From the NCBI RefSeq assembly GCF_042654525.1, contig NZ_JBHSGP010000004.1:344141-408140 (forward strand): a stretch of 64,000 bases of DNA, read 5' to 3'. Of the stretch, positions 48,487-57,900 are shown piece after piece. The position numbers and the translations under genes were made by a program. The stretch's first letter is position 1, and each line of letters opens with the position of its first letter. The DNA is from Geojedonia litorea. GTDB lineage: Bacteria > Bacteroidota > Bacteroidia > Flavobacteriales > Flavobacteriaceae. The notes under the pieces were generated by a model. The model worked only from the letters and a program-made list of their open reading frames with translations, ran no database searches and was not told the DNA's origin.

Positions 48487-49953
48487 CTAATTGGCATGGT
48501 GTTTTTTAATTAATTCGGCAACTAATTTTCCTGAAATTAAAGAGGGTGGAACACCAGGCCCCGGAACCGTGAGTTGCCCTGTAAAGTATAAATGGTCTAC
48601 TTTTTTACTCTTTAATTTAGGTCTTAAAAAAGCCGTTTGCAGGAGTGTATTTGCCATCCCGTAGGCATTGCCTTTGTAGGAGTTGTAATCCTTGACGAAG
48701 TCATTAACACAAAAGGACTCCTTAAATATAATATTTTTTTTAACGTCTTGTGATGTAAGATGCTCAAAACGTGTGATGATTTTGTCAAAATAGATGTTTC
48801 GCAATTCTTGGGTATCATTTAAACCAGGAGCTAAAGGAATTAAAAATATACCTGCCTCATGATGCTCTGGTGCGGAAGAATTATCGGTCAGTGAAGGGAA
48901 ACTTGCATAAAATAATGGATCTTTTGGCCAATGCGGTTGATCATAAATAGCTTTAGCATGGGTGTCAAAATCAACATCGAAGAATAAGGTGTGATGATTG
49001 ACATTCTTCAATTTTTTGTCAAAACCCACGTAGAACAAGAGGGAAGAAGGGGCAAAAACTTTTTTCGCCCAATAACGTTCAGAGTATTGTCGATGAATGG
49101 GATCCATTAAAGTTTCGGTATGATGATAATCTGCTCCACTTAAAACAATGTCTGAATGATAAACTGTTCCATTTGAAATGATTCCTGTTGCTTTTCCTTT
49201 ATCTACGATAATTTTATCTACAGAGTTTTCAGTTTTTATAACGACACCCAAATTTTCGGCCAGGCTTTTCATTGCTAAAATCACCTGAAACATTCCACCT
49301 TTTGGATGAAACGTTCCTATACCAAAATCGGCATAGTTCATAAAACTATAAAAGGAAGGAGTGTTGTCTGGTTTTGCTCCGAGAAAGAGAACTGGAAACT
49401 CAAGGATTTTTGCCAAGCGTTCATTTTTAAATTCTTTCCTGACATCTTTTTTGATGGTACTAAAAAATTGATTAATCTTCTTAATGGTGACCGGTGTGAT
49501 GAGCTCAAGAGGTGAAACCCCAGGCCTATACACCAAGTCTTTAATAGCAACATCATAATTAGTTTGGGCAGTTGCCATAAAGGTTTTCAATTTTTTGGAA
49601 CTGCCCGCTTCTTCCTTTTCAAATGTTTTGTATATTTTTTCTAAGGTATCTTCAATGGTGATATAATCATTCTCATTAAAATAAACACTGTAGGCTGGAT
49701 TAAGCTTCTCAAGCTCATAAAATGCGCTAGGATGAGTACCGAAATCAGCAAAAAAGCGTTCAAATACGTCAGGCATCCAATACCAAGTAGGCCCAATATC
49801 AAACGTAAAGCCATCTCGTTTTAATTGTCTTGCTCTACCTCCAATGGTTTTGTTTTTTTCAAAAATTGTTACCTGATTACCATAACTGGCAAGATAACAT
49901 GCGGCAGATAAGGCTGAAAAGCCAGAACCGATAATAGTGATGTGTTTATTCAT
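48487..49953 (-). CDS. crtI: Phytoene desaturase
   Basis: A 488-residue FAD-dependent desaturase making lycopene from phytoene. The N-terminal dinucleotide-binding motif is IIGSGFSALSAACYLASYGNQVTIFEKNKTIGGRARQ, followed by GFTFDIGPTWYWMPD, typical of CrtI. The C-terminal FAD-contact motif is HLYFTGQLTVPGPGVPPSLISGKLVAELI. Its ATG (49953) starts at the edge of a 32-bp inverted repeat that also carries a TAnnTTTG element, so expression is probably controlled there. It is the first crt gene, 52 bp downstream of the CarH-like regulator. Confidence 0.94.
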   Translation of the reverse strand: MNKHITIIGSGFSALSAACYLASYGNQVTIFEKNKTIGGRARQLKRDGFTFDIGPTWYWMPDVFERFFADFGTHPSAFYELEKLNPAYSVYFNENDYITIEDTLEKIYKTFEKEEAGSSKKLKTFMATAQTNYDVAIKDLVYRPGVSPLELITPVTIKKINQFFSTIKKDVRKEFKNERLAKILEFPVLFLGAKPDNTPSFYSFMNYADFGIGTFHPKGGMFQVILAMKSLAENLGVVIKTENSVDKIIVDKGKATGIISNGTVYHSDIVLSGADYHHTETLMDPIHRQYSERYWAKKVFAPSSLLFYVGFDKKLKNVNHHTLFFDVDFDTHAKAIYDQPHWPKDPLFYASFPSLTDNSSAPEHHEAGIFLIPLAPGLNDTQELRNIYFDKIITRFEHLTSQDVKKNIIFKESFCVNDFVKDYNSYKGNAYGMANTLLQTAFLRPKLKSKKVDHLYFTGQLTVPGPGVPPSLISGKLVAELIKKHHAN

Positions 49954-49984
49954 TGTTTAACAAAAATAATAAAAAGTTAAACAA
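49953..49984. promoter_or_regulatory. Inverted repeat and -7 element at the crtI start (candidate operator)
   Basis: Plus-strand TTGTTTAAC (49953-49961) and GTTAAACAA (49976-49984) are perfect 9-bp complements around 14 A/T bases. On the minus strand the repeat contains TATTTTTG (49968-49961), a TAnnTTTG -7 element. The first arm touches the A of the crtI ATG. No well-placed TTG is seen further upstream. The position next to a CarH-like gene suggests it is that regulator's operator. Confidence 0.6.
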
Positions 49985-50005
49985 AATACATGCTTTGGTG
50001 AAAAT

Positions 50006-50905
50006 TTATAGTGCTTTTACTAAATTTTCAATAGAATTGAACATTGAAACACCTGCTGGAAGTTTATTTTGTTCTATATGCTTTAGCATTTTGCCTAAAA
50101 TCCAAAACTCGCACGAACTAAGTGTTATAATTTGATGATTGAAATCTTTAAGATAGTCGAGTAGCTGGTCCTTTTCTGGTTTTACCGTAAAATAGGAAAT
50201 AAAAGTTACATCATCATAGTAGGTGGTAAGCTCTTTTAAGTTATCAATCGGAACACTTTGCCCTAGAAATATGCTATGATAACCTTTTGAAATTATTTCA
50301 TAGTGAATAAACATAAGTCCTAACTCATGAATTTCGTTATCAGGGAGAAAGAGCACAAAGACTTTTTTGCTTGGATTTAAATGTTGTTGCTGAACAAGTT
50401 CAATATTAATCAATATTTTTTGCCTAATAAGCGTAGATATAAAATGCTCATGGGCTGGTGTTATGGTGCTAGTTTGCCAAAGTATCCCAATATGAGAAAG
50501 TAAAGGTAAAAACACATCATAAAAAATAGCTCTAAATGTTTTTTGAGCCGCTAATTCAGTATATACCTTATAAAATAACAGACTATCAAAATTGAGCATT
50601 GCAATTTTAATAGAATTAACGGCGTGATCTTCAGAATGGTGTTGTAATGCAATTTCTCTTACTTTTGAGATAATATCTCCTTTAGAGAAGGTTGCAATTT
50701 TAGATATTTTGTAACCATTTGTATTGAGATAACTAACGTTCAATAATTTTTGCAAGTTTTCAAGACTGTAGGTTCTAATATTAGTATCGGTACGTTCAGG
50801 TTCCAATAAATTGTAACGTTTTTCCCAGATCCTAATGGTGTGTGCCTTAATACCAGTAAGATTTTCAAGGTCTTTAATACTAAAACTTGATTTTATATTG
50901 TTCAT
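50006..50905 (-). CDS. carH: CarH-like MerR regulator with B12-binding domain
   Basis: A 299-residue regulator. Residues 9-77 form a MerR DNA-binding domain: FSIKDLENLTGIKAHTIRIWEKRYNLLEPERTDTNIRTYSLENL. Then comes a helical bundle and a cobalamin-binding domain. Two B12 signatures fit exactly: Trp143 followed by nine residues and Glu153-His154 (the Wx9EH motif), and Glu191-Ile-His193-Glu-Leu-Gly196 (ExHxxG) with His193 as the lower cobalt ligand. In the known CarH proteins adenosylcobalamin holds a DNA-bound tetramer in the dark, and light breaks it, releasing carotenoid genes. The neighbouring crt operon is the natural target. Confidence 0.9.
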   Translation of the reverse strand: MNNIKSSFSIKDLENLTGIKAHTIRIWEKRYNLLEPERTDTNIRTYSLENLQKLLNVSYLNTNGYKISKIATFSKGDIISKVREIALQHHSEDHAVNSIKIAMLNFDSLLFYKVYTELAAQKTFRAIFYDVFLPLLSHIGILWQTSTITPAHEHFISTLIRQKILINIELVQQQHLNPSKKVFVLFLPDNEIHELGLMFIHYEIISKGYHSIFLGQSVPIDNLKELTTYYDDVTFISYFTVKPEKDQLLDYLKDFNHQIITLSSCEFWILGKMLKHIEQNKLPAGVSMFNSIENLVKAL

Positions 50906-50926
50906 TATTTTTTAATAAAGAATAAA

Positions 50927-50934
50927 CAAAAATA
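50927..50934 (-). promoter_or_regulatory. Probable -7 element of the carH-like gene
   Basis: On the minus strand TATTTTTG lies 21 bases before the regulator's ATG (50905). The upstream -33 region has no clear TTG. Confidence 0.45.
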
Positions 50935-50996
50935 CAGTTTTAATCCATAAGAATTAATAGAATCGAAAAATTAACGGGGATTAATACTTAAGAAAG

Positions 50997-51081
50997 TGCG
51001 CACGAGAAGACTCGAACTTCCACATCCTAAACGGATACTAGCCCCTCAAGCTAGCGCGTCTACCAATTCCGCCACGTGCGC
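50997..51081 (-). tRNA. tRNA-Leu (anticodon GAG)
   Basis: Read on the minus strand: acceptor GCGCACG pairing with CGTGCGC, D-arm GGCGGAATTGGTAGACGCGC, anticodon stem CTAGC / GCTAG with loop TTGAGGG, anticodon GAG, a long variable arm and the T-arm TTCGAGTC. The 85-nt length and long variable arm are those of a class II Leu tRNA. CCA is not encoded. Confidence 0.93.
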
Positions 51082-51104
51082 AAAAAATGTGAGGTAAAGA
51101 TAAA

Positions 51105-51133
51105 AAAAAAGTTAAGCAAAGGCTTAACTTTTT
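51105..51133. terminator. Hairpin between the two tRNA genes
   Basis: AAGTTAAGC (51109-51117) and GCTTAACTT (51122-51130) form a 9-bp perfect stem with flanking A and T tracts. Read on the minus strand it follows tRNA-Lys and is trailed by nine T, a good rho-independent terminator placed before tRNA-Leu. Confidence 0.75.
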
Positions 51134-51134
51134 G

Positions 51135-51207
51135 TGACCCGGCTGGGGCTCGAACCCAGGACCCTAACATTAAAAGTGTTATGCTCTACCAGCTGAGCTA
51201 CCGAGTC
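51135..51207 (-). tRNA. tRNA-Lys (anticodon TTT)
   Basis: Read on the minus strand: acceptor GACTCGG with CCGGGTC (one T-G pair), D-arm TAGCTCAGCTGGTAGAGCA, anticodon arm AACACTTTTAATGTT with anticodon TTT, and T-arm GGGTTCGAGCCCC. 73 nt, standard class I. CCA is not encoded. Confidence 0.95.
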
Positions 51208-51333
51208 TTTTTCTCTTTCGAGGGTGCAAATATAAAACGATTAATTTATAAACCCAACCCTTTTTTGTTTATTTTTTTTGTTTTTTTGTAGCTTCAATAG
51301 GTATGTTTTTAAAAATCAAATTGTAAGAAAAAA

Positions 51334-51855
51334 ATGAACATTGTTTTAATAGGTTATATGGGGTCTGGAAAATCTTCAATTGGTAAAAAACTTGCCGCAA
51401 TTTTAAAATCTTCGTATTGTGATTTAGATGAAGTGATTGAAAAGAAAGAACATCGAAGCATCACTGAAATTTTTAAAGAAAAAGGTGAAATCTATTTTAG
51501 AACCATAGAAAGCAAATACTTAATTGAAGTATTAGAACAGAATTCTAATTCAGTGATTGCATTGGGAGGAGGTACGCCATGTTACGGCAACAATATGGAC
51601 GAAATTACAAAGGCACAAGGTACGGTTAGTATATATTTAAAAGCCTCTATTAATAGCTTATCTAATAGATTGTTTAACGAAAAAGCTAATCGGCCATTGA
51701 TCGCACATTTGGAGACTGTGGAGGCATTAAATGAGTTTATTGGCAAGCATCTGTTTGAACGATCTTCCTTTTATAACCAGTGCAAAATTGTTATTAATAC
51801 AGATAACAAATCCATTGATGAGGTTGTCGAATCTATCTTCTTGCAACTATTCTAA
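51334..51855 (+). CDS. aroK: Shikimate kinase
   Basis: A 173-residue P-loop kinase phosphorylating shikimate in the aromatic amino-acid pathway. Walker A is GYMGSGKSSIGKKLA; the shikimate site follows with FCDLDEVIEKKEHRSITEIFKEKGEIYFRTIESKYL, then VIALGGGTPCY (the GGG motif contacting shikimate) and the lid NEKANRPLIA. Length and motifs are standard. Its 3' end overlaps the convergent phosphoribosyltransferase gene by 9 bp. Confidence 0.93.
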   Translation: MNIVLIGYMGSGKSSIGKKLAAILKSSYCDLDEVIEKKEHRSITEIFKEKGEIYFRTIESKYLIEVLEQNSNSVIALGGGTPCYGNNMDEITKAQGTVSIYLKASINSLSNRLFNEKANRPLIAHLETVEALNEFIGKHLFERSSFYNQCKIVINTDNKSIDEVVESIFLQLF

Positions 51856-52356
51856 ATAGACCTCAAACGCTTTACCCTCCAAAACCACTTCAACGTGTTC
51901 ATGCAAAGATGTTGATAACGAAATGCCTTTGAAATCTGCTTTTACAGGATATTTTTTATGATTTCTGTTCACCAAGACAGCCGTTTTAAATTGTTTTAAG
52001 GGCACATCTAAAAAATGCTTAACTCCGTAAATTAAGGTGCTTCCCGAGTTGAGAACATCATCTACCAATACAATTGACTTATTAGAGTAGTCTTTTGGAG
52101 AGATAGAAGTTTTAATTTCGGTTTGTGGATTTTTCTTATCGATTATTACTTTGCAAAGTGTGATTTTTAAATCAGAAATCTTATCTAAATTAGACTTTAA
52201 TTTTTTGGCGAGAATATAACCTTTGCTGTCTACACCAGCCAAAATGACTTCAGTTTCATTTACATTGCTTTCGTAGATTTGATAAGCTATGCGTCTAATT
52301 TTATGCTGAATTTCAGTATGATTTAAAATGATGTTCTTGCTACTATTCATATTCAA
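51847..52356 (-). CDS. Phosphoribosyltransferase (PyrR/type I PRTase-like)
   Basis: A 169-residue type I phosphoribosyltransferase. The PRPP loop is IVLVDDVLNSGSTLIYGVKHFL (VxVDDvxxtGxTl), and the N-terminal part VILAGVDSKGYILAKKLKSNL forms the first PRPP contact. PyrR (uracil phosphoribosyltransferase/attenuator) and hypoxanthine or xanthine transferases share this look; it is shorter than typical Bacillus PyrR and its base specificity is not readable. It overlaps aroK tail to tail. Confidence 0.85.
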   Translation of the reverse strand: MNMNSSKNIILNHTEIQHKIRRIAYQIYESNVNETEVILAGVDSKGYILAKKLKSNLDKISDLKITLCKVIIDKKNPQTEIKTSISPKDYSNKSIVLVDDVLNSGSTLIYGVKHFLDVPLKQFKTAVLVNRNHKKYPVKADFKGISLSTSLHEHVEVVLEGKAFEVYLE

Positions 52357-52423
52357 CTATTTTGTATCAAAGATAAAAAAGTGGAGGCTAATTCTGTGGA
52401 GGATATAACTTTTAATTTCGATA

Positions 52424-52801
52424 TTAAAGTGATTCGGGGCCTTCATAAAAGTCGTCAATATCCCTACGGTCTTTTTTGGTGGGTCTACCAGCTCCTTTTT
52501 TACGATAGTAATCTTTGGAATACTTCAAGAGTTCTTTAGCTTCAAAGGCTTCTTTGGGCGTTGTATCTGTTCGGTACATATCTACAAGTTTAGCTCCCAC
52601 ACGTCGCTCGGGCACATCATTTACCGTAAGCTGATAATTAATTTGGTCTTTCCGTATTTGAATTTTATCACCAGGGTAAACTTCGCGACTTGGTTTTACA
52701 GCCTGATCATTCACTTTTACATGTCCTTTTTTACAAGCATCTGTTGCGATACTACGTGTTTTGTAGTAACGCACAGACCATAAAAATTTATCCACTCGCA
52801 T
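52424..52801 (-). CDS. S4-domain RNA-binding protein (HslR/Hsp15-like)
   Basis: A 125-residue cytoplasmic protein. The S4 domain is at the N-terminus: MRVDKFLWSVRYYKTRSIATDACKKGHVKVNDQAVKPSREVYPGDKIQI, with the RxDkFLwxvR opening and VKVNxxxVKPS loop of the Hsp15 family. A basic tail follows (KDYYRKKGAGRPTKKDRRD). Hsp15 recycles stalled 50S subunits carrying nascent chains. It lies 67 bp downstream of nothing else on its strand and is followed by the PRTase gene on the same strand. Confidence 0.9.
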   Translation of the reverse strand: MRVDKFLWSVRYYKTRSIATDACKKGHVKVNDQAVKPSREVYPGDKIQIRKDQINYQLTVNDVPERRVGAKLVDMYRTDTTPKEAFEAKELLKYSKDYYRKKGAGRPTKKDRRDIDDFYEGPESL

Positions 52802-52940
52802 ATTAAAAATTAAAAAACAACGTTAATGTTATTGTACAAAAATATTATATTATTGTATCTTGCGCTCCTAAAAATAGGCATTATTAAAAGGTTTTAAAAT
52901 TTGCTATGGTTTTAAAACGATTTTATGAAAAAAGAAAACT

Positions 52941-53975
52941 ATGAGAATTAAAAATTACGCTGCATTTTTGTTTGTTTTAATTTTAGGCTTTACCTCTTGT
53001 AAAAAGGATGATGACCCAACAGGCCCAACTGTGGTTGAAAAGGATAGAGCAGAACAACAAATAGTGGATAATGATTCCTTACTGGGGTATTTTGCAACGC
53101 ATTATTATAATGCCTCTACCTTCGCAAATCCAGGGAATTATAAAATGTCTGATTTAATAATATCTGAATTACCAAAAGACGATCAAGGTAATTATTTACC
53201 ATTACCAGATCCAGATAACAATAAATTATTAAGTGATCCGGGTGTTCTTGAAATAAAGACCACCACATATTTAGAGGTGGAATATCAATATTACATTTTA
53301 CGAATTACTCCAGGGGGTGGTAAGAATCCTAATTTTTCTGATAATGTAAAAATCAATTATTCTGGTAACTTAATGAATGAAGATATTTTTGATAGCACAG
53401 CCAACCCTACGGTATTGGATTTGGTGAATGTGATCCCGGGATGGAGAGAAGCTATACCCGAATTTAAAACTTCTGTAGGATTACCGACCATTGGACCAGA
53501 TGGAAAAGAACAATATGATAATTACGGCTTTGGTGTTATGTTTTTGCCATCAGGGTTAGCTTATTATTCTTCGCCTCCTTTTGGAATCCCAGTATATTCA
53601 AATCTTATTTTTAGATTTCAGTTATTTCAAACAGGACCCAATGACCATGATGGTGATGGGATATGGTCTCACATGGAAGATTTAAACGGTAATGAGAATT
53701 TGTATGATGATGATACTGATGGCGATAGTGTTCCTAACTTTTTAGATGCTAATGATGATAATGATACGCTTACTACCAGAAACGAATTAAAGTTCAATAC
53801 TTATACGGTAGATACTAATCAAGGGGAACAAGAGCCAGTGCTGGCTCAAAATGAATTTGAAATTAGTAGAACGGTTTCTTCTGGAATCATTACCATACGT
53901 ACTGCTGTCCTACTGGATTCTAATAATGATGGTACGCCAGATTATTTAGATAAAAATATCGCAATTCAAGGATAA
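52941..53975 (+). CDS. FKBP-like lipoprotein with thrombospondin type 3 repeats
   Basis: A 344-residue lipoprotein, signal MRIKNYAAFLFVLILGFTSC (Cys20). An FKBP-type isomerase region covers about residues 110-235: DNVKINYSGNLMNEDIFDSTANPTVLDLVNVIPGWREAIPEFK and a strand LPSGLAYYSSPPFGIPVYSNLIFRFQLFQ. Then come calcium-binding thrombospondin type 3-like repeats, DHDGDGIWSHMEDLNGNENLYDDDTDGDSVPNFLDANDDND and DSNNDGTPDYLDKN. It should sit on the periplasmic or outer face of the envelope. FKBP lipoproteins take part in gliding and folding in this phylum (GldI type), but this one is not called GldI. Confidence 0.8.
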   Translation: MRIKNYAAFLFVLILGFTSCKKDDDPTGPTVVEKDRAEQQIVDNDSLLGYFATHYYNASTFANPGNYKMSDLIISELPKDDQGNYLPLPDPDNNKLLSDPGVLEIKTTTYLEVEYQYYILRITPGGGKNPNFSDNVKINYSGNLMNEDIFDSTANPTVLDLVNVIPGWREAIPEFKTSVGLPTIGPDGKEQYDNYGFGVMFLPSGLAYYSSPPFGIPVYSNLIFRFQLFQTGPNDHDGDGIWSHMEDLNGNENLYDDDTDGDSVPNFLDANDDNDTLTTRNELKFNTYTVDTNQGEQEPVLAQNEFEISRTVSSGIITIRTAVLLDSNNDGTPDYLDKNIAIQG

Positions 53976-53988
53976 TTTAAATTGCGTT

Positions 53989-54810
53989 TTACCTAGTGAG
54001 TAGCTGTTTATTTAGCTGTCTACCATCATCTGTTATTAGCGAAACTATTATCGAACTTTGGGTCTGTGTATCAGTTAAAGGAATGTATACTTTATTAGCA
54101 TTGATTTTTGATCTATTAAGAAGTCTTTGTCCTAAAGTATTGTAAATCGTTACATCACTCAAAACTGTTGTTGAATTTGTTTTAATAACTAATTCTTTTG
54201 TACCATTCACATAATGAAATGAGGTATGCTCAAAAGGCCTATCGTCTATTGCTAAAGTAGTGTTAGGAGCAGATGCTTCAATTAAACCAGAGTTATTAGA
54301 AAAAGTTATAAAAAACCGGTCAGTATATTCGCCTTGAGTAACCATATTAGTATAATCGGTGTCATTCAATGAGGTAAAGGTGTCAAATAATGAATCATAG
54401 ATAAACACATCTATGGGCTCATTAAAGTTTTCTAAAGCAGTTAAGGATATTTTAATGTTCCCCGAATTGGCTATAAACATCCCAAATGGGTAATATTTGG
54501 TGTTCTCAAAAGCACCTACTCCTTGAATTACATATCGACCACCTTCAATCATCCAATTGAGATCGTCCGGTAGCGTGTCAATATTTAATGCATCATAGCC
54601 GTAATCTACACCATCAGTGGCAGCATTGTCAGGTGTAAATGCTAATAATAAATGTCTAGTATAGCCTAAAGGGTTAACGAAATCTACACGCACGCGTTGA
54701 ATTTCAGAAGCCATAGTTGAAGTGGCTGAAGTCTTCTCAATAGTTTTAGCCTGACCAGTGATTGAAAAACATAGTACAAACAAAAAACATAAGTAGGTAA
54801 TCTTGTTCAT
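53989..54810 (-). CDS. Secreted paralogue of the giant protein's C-terminal module
   Basis: A 273-residue exported protein, signal MNKITYLCFLFVLCFSITGQA. Its core (IQRVRVDFVNPLGYTRHLLLAFTPDNAATDGVDYGYDALNIDTLPDDLNWMIEGGRYVIQGVGAF) matches, block for block, the sequence near the end of the giant protein encoded next to it (RVRITFKSPEGAIRPLLLGFVPGG...DYDYGYDALNFENFPNDLNWIINGDRYVIQGVGEF). The C-terminus (TLGQRLLNRSK...LNKQLLTR) is a T9SS type A-like sorting segment, a weaker version of the neighbour's. Its partner is unknown; it may pair with the giant protein on the surface. Confidence 0.75.
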   Translation of the reverse strand: MNKITYLCFLFVLCFSITGQAKTIEKTSATSTMASEIQRVRVDFVNPLGYTRHLLLAFTPDNAATDGVDYGYDALNIDTLPDDLNWMIEGGRYVIQGVGAFENTKYYPFGMFIANSGNIKISLTALENFNEPIDVFIYDSLFDTFTSLNDTDYTNMVTQGEYTDRFFITFSNNSGLIEASAPNTTLAIDDRPFEHTSFHYVNGTKELVIKTNSTTVLSDVTIYNTLGQRLLNRSKINANKVYIPLTDTQTQSSIIVSLITDDGRQLNKQLLTR

Positions 54811-54927
54811 GCCATTTGGATTAAGTTAATTTTAATAGTTTGGTGCTGCTAATATATAAAAAAAATCTACAAAATGCATAAAAATTCGATGAAATACATA
54901 ATTTGTTAAGAAATTTGAAGATTTGGC

Positions 54928-54962
54928 ATAAAAAAAGCAGCTTTTAAAGCTGCTTTTTTTTA
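54928..54962 (-). terminator. Terminator of the giant surface-protein gene
   Basis: AAAAAGCAGCTTT and AAAGCTGCTTTTT form a long palindromic stem (about 54931-54960) flanked by A and T tracts, 25 bases past the stop on the minus strand. Confidence 0.85.
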
Positions 54963-54984
54963 AAATATGAACTTAAGAACTCAT

Positions 54985-57900
54985 TTAAAATTTAATAATT
55001 ACCTTTTTGTTAACCGTGGCACGACTAGTTTCTACTTTAAGGATGTAATTACCTTCAGAGATTTTTGAAACAGGAATTCTGATTTCATTATTAGCCATAG
55101 GTAAATTGGTCATGTTCCATGACTTTACCGTTTGCCCCAACATATTTATCAAGTAGATTTGTCTAACGTCTACACTGTTAATAGTCTTCACATAAATCTC
55201 ATCATTGTTATTTAAATAGCTCACAAGAATGTTTTGTGATTCTTCATCTTCAATTGAAAGTGTGCCACTATTATCTTGGAATGCAATATAGAATCTATTA
55301 AGGTAATCATTGGCTTCTAAACTTATTTGATAATTAACATCGTTTATTTTTGTATAAGTCCCCAATAAGGCATCATAAATAAACACATCAATAACTTCAG
55401 CAAAGTTTTCAAGTCCGGTCAATTCTATTTCAATGATCCCACTAGAATTTAAGAACATGCCTAAAGGATATTGTTTAGCCTTATCAAACTCTCCTACACC
55501 TTGTATCACATAACGATCACCATTGATGATCCAGTTTAAATCGTTGGGGAAGTTTTCAAAATTAAGTGCATCATATCCATAATCATAATCGTCTGTGGCT
55601 AATCCACCAGGAACAAATCCTAATAAGAGCGGTCTGATTGCACCTTCTGGGCTTTTAAATGTGATTCTCACACGTTTGATGTCATCATTACTAGATCTGC
55701 TGCTGGTATTTCCTTTAGCTTTGGATTTACCTGTGCCACCATTCGACCTTATGAAGGTTGAACCACTCGAGGCATTATTATTAGTTTCTCTTTGGAAAAC
55801 TCTTTGGCCATTATTAAAGGTAACAAGGCCACCTGTGCCAGTACCATAAGGTGTCGTTGTAGCAGTTACAAAGAATCCTTGGGCCACAGGTACATATCGT
55901 CCTGGTGTTTTAGTACCTGCGCCTCCAATAATAATTATACCGTCTGTGGTTGGCGGAGGTGTTACCGCAGGTAAGCCGCCAGAGAGGTTATATACAGCAT
56001 AGCCGCCTAAATAATCCCTTAAGATATGGGTATTGTTACTAGGGTAATGCTCCCAGAAGTATAATGCACCCGCAATACTATTAGTACCACTAGGACCGTT
56101 ATCATTTATAAATTGATTTGCATCTATTGACGATGAATACGGGTTACCCACCAAGGCATCATTGCCAGATATAACAGGAGTACTAATAGTTGCATTATTT
56201 GGTTTACCTCTAAATACATAGTTTTGTAAACCATTAGCTGTTGTAGCACCACTACCTTTCATGGTAAATCCTAATCCCGCTGCGATGGTTCCTGTTTCTT
56301 GTTTGTAACTCCAATTGGCATAAGTATTTGCTACATAATTTTCATAAGCCCAGATCCATCGTCTGCTAATAATTTTAGGATTTCCTGAACCTATAGCATT
56401 ATAACTGCTTGTCCAATTAAGGGCAATTGGTGCCGCAGCAACTGTACCATCTAATAACACAGCTGCAACGTTATAAGGCAAATTATTAGCAGAAGTATTT
56501 ACAGGGTTCACAAACGAACTAAAATAATTATAATTAAATAAGTTGGTTGTGCCTTGTTGATCTCGTTCAAGGTATCCTCCACTAGCTGGGTTGAGCATAC
56601 TTTCGTTCACTTGTGTGCCTGAATAGCGTTTTTGAACTAATTGTGATTCTCCTACTAGATCTATTATCCCATTTAATTCTAAATAATGGGTAACCCATAA
56701 GCCGTGACCTATATTGTTTTCATCTTGAGTCCCTTGAGCGGTAATTGTTAATTTGCTTGAAGCATCAACCAATAAGCCAAGAACTGTAACATCTCTCGGG
56801 TTTGCAGAAGTTAAATCAGAATCTACATTATGAGTCGTTTTTACGATATTCCAATCAATACGCGTATTGCCATCAATACCTATGGCGTTAGGGTAATCCC
56901 AAACCGAGTGCCCCCATAGCCATGGAGAGCTGGCGTCAGAGGCCGTATTATACCAATTACCAGCATTATCAGTTTCGTAGGGTAGTGGAGAGTTCTCTAA
57001 TTGCCAAGTGGTAATGTTTCGCATTTGCCCATTTCTGGTACCTGCATTGGCTAATAAATAACCATTAGCAACATCAGTAGCTTGGTTCATTCTATAATAA
57101 CCATCCAAATCAGCCCAGACTAAAGCCGACGGAGGACCAGGGATATCTATAGGGATAATAGCACCACGTACATTACCTCCATTATTAATAATTTCCTGAT
57201 TCATCATATGTCGAATCTGCTCAATAGACAGCTCTCTATTCCAAATTCTCAATTCGTCCAACCAACCAGAATAATAATTGATTGGGGCAGGGTTGCCACC
57301 CGCAGCACTTCTATCCATAGCCCCCATGATGCATTCAAAATTATTTGCTAGAGGCACTGCGCCATTAGTGTTGGTGCCTAATAGAATTCCATCGATATAC
57401 ATTTTATAGGTATTGCTGCCATTAAAAGTTACCGCAACGTGATACCATCTATTGGTGCTAATGGTATTAGTATGTGTTAACGAGCCACCATTATTCCAAT
57501 TGAATGAAATTTTGTTCTCAACAAGTCTTAAATCATAACCCGTTGTTAAGTTGACCCCATCTCTTTTTGATAAGATGGTTTGTATATAATTATTAGGATT
57601 TCCTGCTTCAGTGGTTGGGTCTGGTTTTACCCAAATCTCAATACTAAATGGTCCAGCGTCTAAATCATAATCATTTCTAAAGGTGACATTATCATCATAG
57701 CCATCAAAATCTAATGAAGGACAATTGGCAAGGTTTATAATGACACTATCTGAACAATCACCGCCTGAACCATGTACTGTCCAGGTTAATTCGTATTGTC
57801 CACCTGGTCCCACAAATTCTGCTCTAGGATCTGTAACACTAGGGAAAAAGTAGTCTGCGGGGTCTTCGGTTGCCCAATTAATTCCAACAACACTTGGCCC

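Noticed and set aside
47186..50905. A B12 riboswitch upstream of the carH-like or crt genes.
   Set aside because: The leaders are too short (about 20-50 bases) to hold a cobalamin riboswitch; the B12 link is through the protein.
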